Part shown: in pieces, positions 18,258 through 27,417 of the stretch
Numbering within the stretch: position 1 is the first letter of the stretch
How the letters are laid out: each line of letters begins with the position of its first letter
Origin: an uncultured Candidatus Melainabacteria bacterium
GTDB lineage: Bacteria > Cyanobacteriota > Vampirovibrionia > Gastranaerophilales > Gastranaerophilaceae
NCBI GenBank assembly: GCA_946186335.1
Contig: CAMHMW010000002.1
Location: 1-33,279 of the forward strand
DNA length: 33,279 nt
Direction of reading: 5' to 3'
Position numbers and translations under genes: made by a program
The notes under the pieces: generated by a model
Database searches by the model: none
Seen by the model: the letters and a program-made list of their open reading frames with translations, nothing else
Told to the model about the DNA's origin: nothing

Positions 18258-20801
18258 TTATTTTACCTCCTGAGTGTGATTTTTGGGCAATTTCATTCTG
18301 CCAAAGAAGAACTGCGCTCCGACCGTAACAGCAACAAGTGCAGCGCCGAGTTTTCCGAACATCGAGAACCATTTTTTACTGTTGAACACGTTATTAAAAT
18401 GTTTGTATGCCATTTCATCAGATGCGGCACCCATCAGCAAAAATCTGAACAACGACGTACTCTTGTTTGGTGCAAACCCGACAAGATGATGAGATTTTGC
18501 GAAATATTCATCCCCGCCGAGAACTTCAAATGCCTGAGTTCTGTAATTTCTGAAATCATCAAGCAAGCCTGAATTTGTGAGTCTTACAACGGTATCAGGA
18601 TGAATATCTTCTTTATACATTAATTTCATAACAGATTTAAAGTATTCTCTGTCATTTGCAAGTTCAACTTTATGTTCGGGAACATTTCCGTAATATTTAT
18701 TCTTAACTTTTCCATCTGCCCCGACTTCTATATCTGAGAAATCATCTCTGTTAGGTTCGGGATTACGTCTTTGCCAGAACTTGACAGCAAAATCAGATGT
18801 GTGACCTTCGAGCATTAGCGATTTTGCAAGTTCAACACATTCTTCTTTAATTTCTCTCGGCATTTTAGAGTGCAAGGTTTCGCTTATATTTGTTCCTGTT
18901 GCAACTCTGTGATAAAGGTCTGCCAAACTCAACAAGCGGTAGAAAGAACTTTTTACCCCGAGTTTTCTGTCTTCAATAAATTCAAACATCAGAGCCTTAG
19001 CGGATGTCGCATTCTTATCTCCGAAACCTATCAAAGAATCAACGGCATTTTCCATACCCAGAGATTTGAACACCTCAGCCGCTGCCTTAAAGGATTCATC
19101 AACGTGAGATTTATAACTGTTTTTGGTTGCATCCTGAGTCATATCAATTCTTGACATACCATCATGCATTGAAGAAAGTCCCTTTTGAACGACTTCAACA
19201 AACTCGGCGTATGCTGTTTTATCCGCCGCAATTGCTTCAAGTTTGCTTCTTAGAATTTCACCTGCGAGTTCTCTGTCTAAGCGGCCTTTTTTAATTTCCT
19301 CAGGTGTAAATTTCATAGCCTTAAATATATCTTTTTCAACTTCATTCCACGAATCTGCCAGCCCTGTTTCCGGAGCCTGTGCGGCTTTCAGGAATGAATA
19401 TTCTTCAAGAACCGTTGTCTCAGCCTTCAATTTATTAACCGCCTCAGAAATCTTAATCAGCATTCTTGCCATATCATCGGTTAAAACGCTTGACGATATA
19501 TGTTTAAAAGACTGGAATAATTCTGAATCTGCACCAAATTCTTTTGAGTGAATCAACTGTTTCAAATTAAATTTCAATTTTTTAATTACGGGATTATCGG
19601 GATTTTCTTTGCTTAATTCTTCGATTCTGTTTTCAAGTAAGTTCTGAATAACCTTTGAATGTTCGGAAAAATCAGAAAAATCACCATTGAACAAACCTCT
19701 GGAATTCAGAGCATCTATTATTGCCTGATTATCAGGAACAAGTTTTGTAAGTTCTTCCTCCGAAAGATTAATACCTGAATATGCTTTTCTGACTGCATCC
19801 GAAATATCCGACAAATTAGTTTCCGAAAGATTATATTTGCCGTCAAGCGGAATTTTATTTCTTAAATCTTTCAAAATTCCGTTGGAAATCATATAATCAA
19901 GTTCGTCAGTTAAATTCATTGTAATGGTTTCATAGAGTTCGGGAGTTATCGGTTTACCGGCATTTTCATTTAATATTTGCTGCAAGGCTCTTTTGTTTTC
20001 TTCAAACTTGTATTTTTTAACCTCATCGGGGAAACCGCTCATCAATTTATCTGCCTTTTGGCTTTTTACTTTTGACAGGTATTTTGAAACAGGTTCTTCA
20101 AGAATATTACACATTAAAGCACTCATCACGGGGGTTGCAAAACCTGCCGTAAGCATCCAAAGAGTATTATTTTGAAGTGCGATTTTGCGCATTTTCTCTT
20201 GTATAAATTCCCGCCTGTTAGGGATATCTTTAGGAACATGAAGCCTGTCACCGATTTTGTTTATTTCTTTATCAGAATACAAATCCCACGGAATAAACTG
20301 GTGGTCCTGATAAAACATTTTCTTTCTTCCGAAACTGTCTTCATACTGTTGTCTGACATTAACCCCATGTATCAAATATGCGGGAAGCTGAATAAATAAT
20401 TTCGGCCACAAATCCATCGCTGCGAAAAATGTACCGAACCCGATAAATTCAAATAACTTTGTCATCGGTGTCTGCTTTTTGGTAAACAGATAAGAGGCAA
20501 TCGCCAGACTGCCGAGTTTCATTCCGACATCGTTCAGTCTGCCGAGTTCATGGTCGTTTGCTTCCCCTTTTGCGGCATGACGAAAAGCGTCACAATCATA
20601 CAAGATATCCTTTCTGATTTGCGAGGGAATGTCAAATATACTGTTTCGTATCAGTTTTCCGTTGCTTGGCAGCGGTTTTATAAAGGTTCTGTTTGCCAGT
20701 TCTTTATTTACATCAAAATCTTTAACGGCTTTATCTGCGTTATACCTGTCCGATGAGGGGTAGCCCTGAATATATGATTGTATTAAATTCGAAGTTCTCA
20801 T
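18258..20801 (-). CDS. Large orphan protein with hydrophobic segments
   Basis: Single 847-aa ORF whose ATG directly follows the upstream stop (TAGATG); hydrophobic stretches near residues 90-140 and at the C-terminus ('KLGAALVAVTVGAQFFFGRMKLPK'). Confidence 0.85.
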   Translation of the reverse strand: MRTSNLIQSYIQGYPSSDRYNADKAVKDFDVNKELANRTFIKPLPSNGKLIRNSIFDIPSQIRKDILYDCDAFRHAAKGEANDHELGRLNDVGMKLGSLAIASYLFTKKQTPMTKLFEFIGFGTFFAAMDLWPKLFIQLPAYLIHGVNVRQQYEDSFGRKKMFYQDHQFIPWDLYSDKEINKIGDRLHVPKDIPNRREFIQEKMRKIALQNNTLWMLTAGFATPVMSALMCNILEEPVSKYLSKVKSQKADKLMSGFPDEVKKYKFEENKRALQQILNENAGKPITPELYETITMNLTDELDYMISNGILKDLRNKIPLDGKYNLSETNLSDISDAVRKAYSGINLSEEELTKLVPDNQAIIDALNSRGLFNGDFSDFSEHSKVIQNLLENRIEELSKENPDNPVIKKLKFNLKQLIHSKEFGADSELFQSFKHISSSVLTDDMARMLIKISEAVNKLKAETTVLEEYSFLKAAQAPETGLADSWNEVEKDIFKAMKFTPEEIKKGRLDRELAGEILRSKLEAIAADKTAYAEFVEVVQKGLSSMHDGMSRIDMTQDATKNSYKSHVDESFKAAAEVFKSLGMENAVDSLIGFGDKNATSAKALMFEFIEDRKLGVKSSFYRLLSLADLYHRVATGTNISETLHSKMPREIKEECVELAKSLMLEGHTSDFAVKFWQRRNPEPNRDDFSDIEVGADGKVKNKYYGNVPEHKVELANDREYFKSVMKLMYKEDIHPDTVVRLTNSGLLDDFRNYRTQAFEVLGGDEYFAKSHHLVGFAPNKSTSLFRFLLMGAASDEMAYKHFNNVFNSKKWFSMFGKLGAALVAVTVGAQFFFGRMKLPKNHTQEVK

Positions 20802-21842
20802 CTAACACACCACACTTTCTTTTTTTGGACTGATAACTTTTTTCGGATTTTGTTTATTCGGCTTTTTGGTAAGGTGGACAGTATTTATAACACCGATAAC
20901 AGTAGATGCCAACGCTGTACCTGCAAGTATTTTACCCGAATGTCTTTCAAGTTTTGACAGAGATTTTTTATCACCATTTATTAATTCGTATGCGCTTTTT
21001 ACAAAACTTTCACCAAAAATTTTCAGAGAATGCAGAAATTCTTTACCTTTCCAGAATTTAAAAGTTGCAACCTTAAAATAATCCTCCCACGGTTTCTGGA
21101 ATGCGAGAGCAACGCCTGTTGCCGCCCACAAGAATGATGAGAAACTCTTTGCCAGATTTGATTTAACCAAAACTTCTTTGTATATCGGCTTAACTTCCTG
21201 ATCCGAATCATTAAGATTCTGTCCCAGACCATTCTTTTGGGCAATTTTGTCATATCTCCAGTTTACGCTTTCACCTTTTTGCGGATTTCCATACAACTGG
21301 TCCCAACGGGGAAAATCAACACTTTCACCAACTTTATGATATTCAATACTTGTCAGATTATTATAATCCTCAGGATTTTCCTGAAGTAAATAGTTAACCT
21401 TAGCGTACGGGAGTTCTGTATCAATACCGGTCAGCCATTTTACGGGCAGATTAACAAACGATTTTGAAACCGATTTAAACACCCCGTATAAAATAACGCC
21501 GAGAGCCATTTTGTTACCGATTTTTGCGGCATTAACTCTTGAAAACGGAGAGAAATGTTTGTTTGCGGAATTAAATACTGACATAAGAGTTAAACTTCCG
21601 ATAATGTACGGAACATTACCCATTGTCAGAAATTCATAGAAATTAGAGTTTTTATTACCGGCAAGCCCTTTTGCGGGATATAAAGTGAAGGCTTTTGTAA
21701 GTTTATCAAGCCCTATTCTTGTTCGGGTAACAAAATTGTTTTTCAGCAAAGTATCACGGGTATAACTGACGTTCTTCTCCTCTTTTTTGTCAGACCCAAA
21801 AGATAAAGTTTTCCCATTATAGTTGCTGATTGGTGATATCAT
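20802..21842 (-). CDS. Orphan membrane-like protein; N-proximal LSFGS motif
   Basis: SD GGAG; 'MISPISNYNGKTLSFGSDKKEEKN'; hydrophobic 'PYIIGSLTLMSVF', 'MALGVILYGVF', 'FLWAATGVALAF', 'ILAGTALASTVIGVINTVHLTKK'. Confidence 0.85.
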   Translation of the reverse strand: MISPISNYNGKTLSFGSDKKEEKNVSYTRDTLLKNNFVTRTRIGLDKLTKAFTLYPAKGLAGNKNSNFYEFLTMGNVPYIIGSLTLMSVFNSANKHFSPFSRVNAAKIGNKMALGVILYGVFKSVSKSFVNLPVKWLTGIDTELPYAKVNYLLQENPEDYNNLTSIEYHKVGESVDFPRWDQLYGNPQKGESVNWRYDKIAQKNGLGQNLNDSDQEVKPIYKEVLVKSNLAKSFSSFLWAATGVALAFQKPWEDYFKVATFKFWKGKEFLHSLKIFGESFVKSAYELINGDKKSLSKLERHSGKILAGTALASTVIGVINTVHLTKKPNKQNPKKVISPKKESVVC

Positions 21843-21957
21843 GATAACTCCGCATTTCCATAGATAGAATACTCGTGAAGATTAAATTTTGTTATTTAAT
21901 TTTATTTATTTTTACAAATTTTTACAAATGTAACTTTGACTTAACTCTATATTATTT

Positions 21958-22800
21958 TTATCCGTAAATATTGAAGAAAACAAAGGCAAAAAGCCCCATA
22001 ATGACGCAATACCATCCGAATACATTTAAAGAAAATTTTGCAATAAATTTCATAAAATATTTAATACAAAGATAACCGACAATACCTGATACAAGCGTTC
22101 CCGTAATTATCGCCGTCCAGTTATAGGTCAGTGCCTGTGCAACGTCAATTTTAATAAGCGGATAGACCATAGAAGCCCCGAGAATTATCGGAATACTCAA
22201 AAGAAAAGAATATCTTGCGGCTTTTTCTCTGCTTAACCCCGAAAATAATCCTGTTGCAATTGTCCACCCCGAACGTGAAAAACCTGGGAGAACTGCAATT
22301 CCCTGAGCCAGACCGATTAATACAGACTCTTTTAAACCGACCTCATCCTTTTTAACCTGCTTTTTAGACAGATATTCACTCAAAAACAAGGTTCCGCCAG
22401 TTATAACAAGCAAGCCGCCTACCAGTGCAGGATGAAATACCAGATGATTTGCGACTTTTTCAAGCGGCAGAGCAAGAACTATTGTAACAACAGTTCCAAG
22501 TATTATATAAAGCCCGAGTTTTGCGTTATATTCGGATAAACTCCTTGTCTTTACGGCTTTAAATAACGCCTTGCAGATTTCAATAACATCTCTGCGGAAG
22601 AATATCAGAACAGCAATCAGTGTCCCCAAATGAAGCATGATATCCAAAAATACTTCTTCCGTTGACTGCTCCGCAATAGGAATATTTTTAAACACTTTAT
22701 AAAAATTTGAAGTAAACACAAGATGCGCAGAACTTGATATGGGCAAGAACTCACTCAAGCCCTGTACCACTCCCATTAATACTGTCTGAATTAAATTCAT
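21958..22800 (-). CDS. uppP: Undecaprenyl-diphosphatase
   Basis: 'VQGLSEFLPISSSAHLVF' and 'LPGFSRSGWTIATGLFSGLSREKAARYSFLLSIPIILGA' (BacA/UppP signatures). Confidence 0.97.
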   Translation of the reverse strand: MNLIQTVLMGVVQGLSEFLPISSSAHLVFTSNFYKVFKNIPIAEQSTEEVFLDIMLHLGTLIAVLIFFRRDVIEICKALFKAVKTRSLSEYNAKLGLYIILGTVVTIVLALPLEKVANHLVFHPALVGGLLVITGGTLFLSEYLSKKQVKKDEVGLKESVLIGLAQGIAVLPGFSRSGWTIATGLFSGLSREKAARYSFLLSIPIILGASMVYPLIKIDVAQALTYNWTAIITGTLVSGIVGYLCIKYFMKFIAKFSLNVFGWYCVIMGLFAFVFFNIYG

Positions 22801-22805
22801 TTCGC

Positions 22806-23168
22806 CTAATTTTCCTCAAAATATGAACAGCACGATGTCTGAGTTTCCCAGACGGTAATTTTGTTTAACTGAACGATTTTCTCTTTCAATTTTGTATAAA
22901 TATATGCCGCAATCATTTCACTTGACGGACTTTCTCCTTTAAATTCAGGAAGTTCATTAATATCTTTATGATCAAGAGTATCCAAAACCGCATTAAGTTC
23001 ACGTTTGAGGACTTTGTAATCGATAAGAATATTACTCTGATTTAAAACTTCACCCTGAACAAATGCCTCTACCATCCAGTTGTGACCATGTTGATTTTCG
23101 CATTCACCCTCATAGTTTAAAAGGTGATGTGCAGCTGAAAAAAACGCTTGTGTTTTAATTTCGTACAT
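22806..23168 (-). CDS. queD: 6-carboxytetrahydropterin synthase-like (QueD/PTPS family)
   Basis: 'FFSAAHHLLNYEGECENQHGHNWMVEAFVQG', 'ILIDYKVLKRELNAVLDTLDHKDIN', 'ESPSSEMIAAYIY'. Confidence 0.9.
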   Translation of the reverse strand: MYEIKTQAFFSAAHHLLNYEGECENQHGHNWMVEAFVQGEVLNQSNILIDYKVLKRELNAVLDTLDHKDINELPEFKGESPSSEMIAAYIYTKLKEKIVQLNKITVWETQTSCCSYFEEN

Positions 23169-23181
23169 CTTTTATCCCTTC

Positions 23182-23682
23182 TTATTGTTCTGAATCTTTT
23201 ACCGAATCAAATACCAAATCGCATAACTCTCTGACTGCCCCGCGACCTCCGTCATTTTCCGATACAAAATTGCATACATTTTTTACTCTGTTTACCGCAT
23301 CGGCAGGACAAGCCGCAATTGCGACTTTTTCAAGTATTGCTATATCGGGTTCATCATCTCCCATATACGCAACTTGTGAAAAATCAAGTTCATATTTTTG
23401 CATAATCGCCTCAAGTATAGGCAGTTTATTTTTTACGCCCTGATAAACCTCCGTTACCCTTAAATCAGTAGCTCGTCTGTCAACAGTACCGTTATTTCTG
23501 CCTGTTATTATAGCAGTTATAAAGCCGTATTTTGCCATTTTTGCAAGTCCATGACCGTCTTTTGCGTTAAAGGTTTTGTATTCAACACCGTTTTCGTCAT
23601 AAGTAATGCTGCCGTCAGTCATCACGCCATCGACATCAAATGCCAGCAATTTAATTTTAGCGGCTTTTTCTTTTAAATCCAT
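23182..23682 (-). CDS. kdsC: 3-deoxy-D-manno-octulosonate 8-phosphate phosphatase (HAD, KdsC type)
   Basis: 'KLLAFDVDGVMTDGSITYDENGVEYKTFNAKDGHGLAKMAKYGFITAIITGR', 'YMGDDEPDIAILEKV'. Confidence 0.94.
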   Translation of the reverse strand: MDLKEKAAKIKLLAFDVDGVMTDGSITYDENGVEYKTFNAKDGHGLAKMAKYGFITAIITGRNNGTVDRRATDLRVTEVYQGVKNKLPILEAIMQKYELDFSQVAYMGDDEPDIAILEKVAIAACPADAVNRVKNVCNFVSENDGGRGAVRELCDLVFDSVKDSEQ

Positions 23683-24671
23683 TACGCAACCCCTGCTCTT
23701 AACAAGTCATGAACATGAATTACACCAACCGGGACATTTCTTTCATCAACAACAGCAAGAGCCGTAATTGAATATTTTTCCATCAAATTCAAAGCTGATG
23801 CGGCATAAGCATCTTCTGTTATTCTTTTCGGATTACTTGTCATAACATCTTTAACCATCAAATCTGATATATTGTTTTCATATTTTATAACGGTTCTTCT
23901 GATGTCACCATCTGTTAATACGCCCGACAAAATACCGTCTGAGCCGACAATCATCGCCATGCCGAGTTTGTATTCTGAAATTATATTAATAACACCCGTA
24001 AAACTTTCATTATCGCTGACAACAGGCATTCTGTCACCCGTTATCATCAAATCCTTAACCTTGTATGTTAACCCTTTACCGAGTTTTCCGGAGGGATGGA
24101 ACATCAAAAAGTCCTCTTTTGTAAAGCCTTTTTTCTCCATAAGACATACAGCCAGAGCATCACCCATCGCAAGAGTAGCCGTTGTACTTGCTGTTGGGGC
24201 TTTTCCAAGAGTATCAGCTTCCCTTTCAACGGAAATATCAAGAATTACATCACTGGTTTTGGCAAGTGTGGAATTAACATTACCCGTCATTCCTATCATC
24301 GGGCACCCAAAACGCTTGATTAACGGCAGTAAATTCATCAGCTCCTGAGTCTCTCCGCTGTTTGAAATCGCAATAATGACATCATTTCTTGTGATTACAC
24401 CGGAATCCCCGTGTGTGCTTTCCGCGGGATGAAGAAAATATGTCGGAGTTCCCGTTGAGGACATCGTTGCGGCAATTTTTTTGCCGATTATACCCGATTT
24501 TCCCATACCCGTAACAATAACTCTGCCTTTGCAGTTGTATAAAATTTCTATTGCTCTGTCAAAGTCTTCTCCTATATTATCTTTTAAACGTAAAATAGAC
24601 TTTGCTTCAATATCCAAAACTTCTTTTGCCGATTCAATAATTCTGCTTAATGTCATAGCTACCATATCCAC
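23682..24671 (-). CDS. kdsD: Arabinose-5-phosphate isomerase (KdsD/KpsF/GutQ), SIS plus CBS domains
   Basis: 'GRVIVTGMGKSGIIGKKIAATMSSTGTPTYFLHPAESTHGDSGVI', 'FHPSGKLGKGL', C-terminal CBS pair. Confidence 0.95.
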   Translation of the reverse strand: MDMVAMTLSRIIESAKEVLDIEAKSILRLKDNIGEDFDRAIEILYNCKGRVIVTGMGKSGIIGKKIAATMSSTGTPTYFLHPAESTHGDSGVITRNDVIIAISNSGETQELMNLLPLIKRFGCPMIGMTGNVNSTLAKTSDVILDISVEREADTLGKAPTASTTATLAMGDALAVCLMEKKGFTKEDFLMFHPSGKLGKGLTYKVKDLMITGDRMPVVSDNESFTGVINIISEYKLGMAMIVGSDGILSGVLTDGDIRRTVIKYENNISDLMVKDVMTSNPKRITEDAYAASALNLMEKYSITALAVVDERNVPVGVIHVHDLLRAGVA

Positions 24672-24786
24672 CTCACTTACCCTCTTAATTATACAATAAA
24701 TATCCTATAAATACAGTATCTTTACAAAACTTTTATGAATTATTTTCGGATTTTGCCGATTGTTGTATATATAGTGAGGTAAAAAA

Positions 24787-25014
24787 ATGAATTATACATC
24801 AGATATGTTTAACAAAATCAGTAATTTAAAAAACGAAACTCTGGATTTATCATCCATGAACTTTATTAATGCGGCAAAGACAGTTATGATGGTTTCTGCG
24901 TATAATTCATGCTCAAACAATAAAGAAAGCATAAAATGTAAAGTTGCCTCAGAATCAATGGAAAGATTTATATCAGATTTGCCGACCTCAAAACCTGTTG
25001 AATTTATTAAATAA
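24787..25014 (+). CDS. Small hypothetical protein (75 aa)
   Basis: ATG preceded by GTGAGGT SD; no recognised domain. Confidence 0.6.
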   Translation: MNYTSDMFNKISNLKNETLDLSSMNFINAAKTVMMVSAYNSCSNNKESIKCKVASESMERFISDLPTSKPVEFIK

Positions 25015-25090
25015 CAATACTTTCAGGAATTTATTATAATCTTCATATTGTTACATTATGTAACGAATATATATTTCTTCGACAAAAAAG

Positions 25091-25120
25091 GCAATTTTTA
25101 AAAAGAGAAATACTTTATAT
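25091..25120 (+). promoter_or_regulatory. Shared upstream element, copy 1
   Basis: gcaatttttaaaaagagaaatactttatat; same spacing as copies at 27094 and 31824. Confidence 0.5.
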
Positions 25121-25164
25121 AAATGTAAGGGGATACATAAGGGAAAAAATAAAGGAGAATAACC

Positions 25165-25353
25165 ATGGCAAGAGTACTAATATCAATGCCCGAAAAATTT
25201 TTAGACGAAATTGACAATGTAGCAAATCAGGAAAATCGTACACGTTCAGAATTGATTCGTGAAGCATTGAGAACTTACATGTATAGAAGTCAGGTAAGAA
25301 ACAGCCAAAGAGCATCTTCCAATGCCGAAATATTAGATGCGTTGCTGGGCTAA
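25165..25353 (+). CDS. Ribbon-helix-helix (CopG/Arc-type) DNA-binding protein
   Basis: 'MARVLISMPEKFLDEIDNVANQENRTRSELIREALRTYM' is a canonical RHH; SD AAAGGAG. Confidence 0.9.
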   Translation: MARVLISMPEKFLDEIDNVANQENRTRSELIREALRTYMYRSQVRNSQRASSNAEILDALLG

Positions 25354-25385
25354 ATAATAACTATTTAACAAAAGGAATGGGGAAA

Positions 25386-25559
25386 ATGAAAAAAGGTTAC
25401 CAAATGATTTCGGTAAAGGAATATGTTGACATGTTGGACAATGAAGTCACATATTTGAACACCGAAGCAAAAGAATTACGTGCATCACTTGAAAAACATC
25501 TGCTTGCATCCCGCAGAGCAGCAACAAATGCCAAAATTTTAGAAACAATGCTGGCATAA
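25386..25559 (+). CDS. Small protein sharing its C-terminal tail with the upstream RHH protein
   Basis: MKKGYQMISVKEYVDMLDNEV...SRRAATNAKILETMLA; start at 25386 fits the upstream GGAATGGGG better than 25377. Confidence 0.72.
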   Translation: MKKGYQMISVKEYVDMLDNEVTYLNTEAKELRASLEKHLLASRRAATNAKILETMLA

Positions 25560-25670
25560 GTCGTTGCACCGTTAAAAGATTTGTTCATACAAATACGGCT
25601 GTCTTTTAAATAAGCAGAAAGCTTCTGAGTTTTGTTATACGATATTACTCGTTATAGATTAGATTAGGTA

Positions 25671-25706
25671 AAAAAAGACTTGATGAAATTCATCAAGTCT
25701 TTTTTA
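25671..25706. terminator. Bidirectional Rho-independent terminator
   Basis: AAAAAAGACTTGATGAA-A-TTCATCAAGTCTTTTTT between convergent transcription units (small-protein gene and tuf). Confidence 0.9.
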
Positions 25707-25723
25707 TATGATGTTATAAATAA

Positions 25724-26932
25724 CTATTCAATAATAGCGTCAACAACACCTGCACCAACTGTTCTGCCGCCTTCACGGATAGCGAATCTCATACCTTGTT
25801 CAATAGCAACAGGAGCAATCAATTCAACTTCCATTACAACGTTATCGCCGGGCATTACCATTTGACCGTCAAATTTAATTGAACCGGTAACGTCAGTTGT
25901 TCTGATGTAGAACTGAGGTCTGTATCCGGGGAAGAACGGAGTATGACGTCCGCCTTCTTCTTTTGTCAATACGTAAACGTTCGCAGTGAATTTGGTGTGC
26001 GGATGAATTGAACCCGGTTTAGCAAGAACCTGACCACGTTCAATTTCAGTTTTATCAATACCACGAAGTAATGCACCAATGTTGTCACCTGCTTGACCTT
26101 GATCAAGAGATTTTCTGAACATTTCAACACCGGTAACTGTGGTTTTCTTAGTTTCGCCTAAACCAACCAACTCAACTTCGTCACCAACTTTAACAACACC
26201 ACGTTCTACACGGCCTGTTGCAACAGTACCACGACCTGTGATTGAGAAAATATCTTCAATCGGCATTAAGAACGGTTTGTCTAATTCACGAACAGGTTCA
26301 GGGAAGTATGAATCCAAAGCATCCATCAATTCCCAAATTTTATCTGTCCATTCATTTTCACCGCGTTGAATTTTCGGATTAGCTTGAACTGCTTCTAATG
26401 CTTTCAAAGCTGAACCGTGAATAAACGGAATGTTGTCACCATCGAATTCGTATGAAGAAAGAAGTTCTCTAACTTCCATTTCAACCAATTCCAATAATTC
26501 AGGATCGTCAACCATATCGCATTTGTTCAAGAATACAACCAAGTTAGGTACACCAACCTGTCTTGCAAGCAAGATGTGTTCACGAGTCTGAGGCATAGCA
26601 CCATCGGTAGCCGCAACAACGAGGATTGCACCGTCCATTTGAGCTGCACCTGTAATCATGTTTTTAACATAGTCAGCGTGGCCCGGGCAGTCAACGTGAG
26701 CATAGTGTCTTGTTGCTGTTTCATATTCTACGTGAGCTGTAGAAATGGTAATACCTCTTGCTTTTTCTTCCGGAGCTGCATCAATTTCATCAAATTTCTT
26801 AGCAGCTGCTTGACCTGCTGCAGCTAATGTACCGGTAATAGCTGCTGTCAATGTTGTTTTACCGTGGTCAACGTGGCCGATTGTACCTACGTTAACGTGC
26901 GGTTTCGTACGTTCATACTTTTCACGTGCCAT
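25724..26932 (-). CDS. tuf: Elongation factor Tu
   Basis: '[22 protein letters not shown]', '[14 protein letters not shown]', '[26 protein letters not shown]', 'NKCDMVDD'. Confidence 0.99.
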   Translation of the reverse strand: MAREKYERTKPHVNVGTIGHVDHGKTTLTAAITGTLAAAGQAAAKKFDEIDAAPEEKARGITISTAHVEYETATRHYAHVDCPGHADYVKNMITGAAQMDGAILVVAATDGAMPQTREHILLARQVGVPNLVVFLNKCDMVDDPELLELVEMEVRELLSSYEFDGDNIPFIHGSALKALEAVQANPKIQRGENEWTDKIWELMDALDSYFPEPVRELDKPFLMPIEDIFSITGRGTVATGRVERGVVKVGDEVELVGLGETKKTTVTGVEMFRKSLDQGQAGDNIGALLRGIDKTEIERGQVLAKPGSIHPHTKFTANVYVLTKEEGGRHTPFFPGYRPQFYIRTTDVTGSIKFDGQMVMPGDNVVMEVELIAPVAIEQGMRFAIREGGRTVGAGVVDAIIE

Positions 26933-27093
26933 GAGATTAATCTCCTTCTTTTTACTCTACTATATACTATTTTCAATTTAGTATTTCTACGTTACTTAAA
27001 TTCTATTTGCTCATAAAATTTTGTCAAGTTTTAGTAAATTTTACTTCATTAAAACATTTCATGTTAAGAAATGTAACAAAATTATGGCATACT

Positions 27094-27123
27094 GAAATTC
27101 TGTCATTAAGAAATACTTTATAT
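27094..27123 (+). promoter_or_regulatory. Shared upstream element, copy 2
   Basis: gaaattctgtcattaagaaatactttatat upstream of the 64-aa ORF. Confidence 0.5.
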
Positions 27124-27156
27124 ATATAAGAGATTAATTTTGATGGAGGTCATACT

Positions 27157-27351
27157 ATGGCTAATAATATGGATATTAACACAAGTTACCGCTCAGCAAC
27201 GGATTATAATTCAAACAATAACGCTGGTGTGACCAGACAAAAAAAATCATTTAAACAATTATTATTTGGTGACAATAGTTTTGTTGCACCCAATATCACT
27301 ATCGGTGATGCATTAAAAACATGGCACACGGCAGCAGGTAAAGCTGAATAA
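27157..27351 (+). CDS. Small hypothetical protein (64 aa)
   Basis: SD TGGAGGT 5-10 nt before ATG; followed by a strong terminator-like hairpin. Confidence 0.72.
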   Translation: MANNMDINTSYRSATDYNSNNNAGVTRQKKSFKQLLFGDNSFVAPNITIGDALKTWHTAAGKAE

Positions 27352-27384
27352 TTGCGCTATTGTAAAAAACTATATTTGTAATAG

Positions 27385-27417
27385 AATAGTCCTTGTAATA
27401 TACAGGGACTATTTTTT
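27385..27417 (+). terminator. Terminator-like hairpin directly abutting coaX
   Basis: AATAGTCCTTGTA-ATA-TACAGGGACTATTTTTT; T-run ends at 27417, coaX ATG begins at 27418. Confidence 0.82.

Noticed and set aside
5340-20801. Idea that the two 847-residue ORFs are paralogues because of equal length
   Set aside because: Equal length is coincidental: one count uses an uncertain GTG start, and no convincing collinear alignment was seen by eye.
23872-24348. 158-aa + strand ORF
   Set aside because: Antisense to kdsD, no SD and no recognisable domain; kdsD is certain.
26576-26827. Cys-rich + strand ORF of 83 aa
   Set aside because: Entirely antisense to the tuf coding sequence; composition follows from the opposite strand of a constrained gene.
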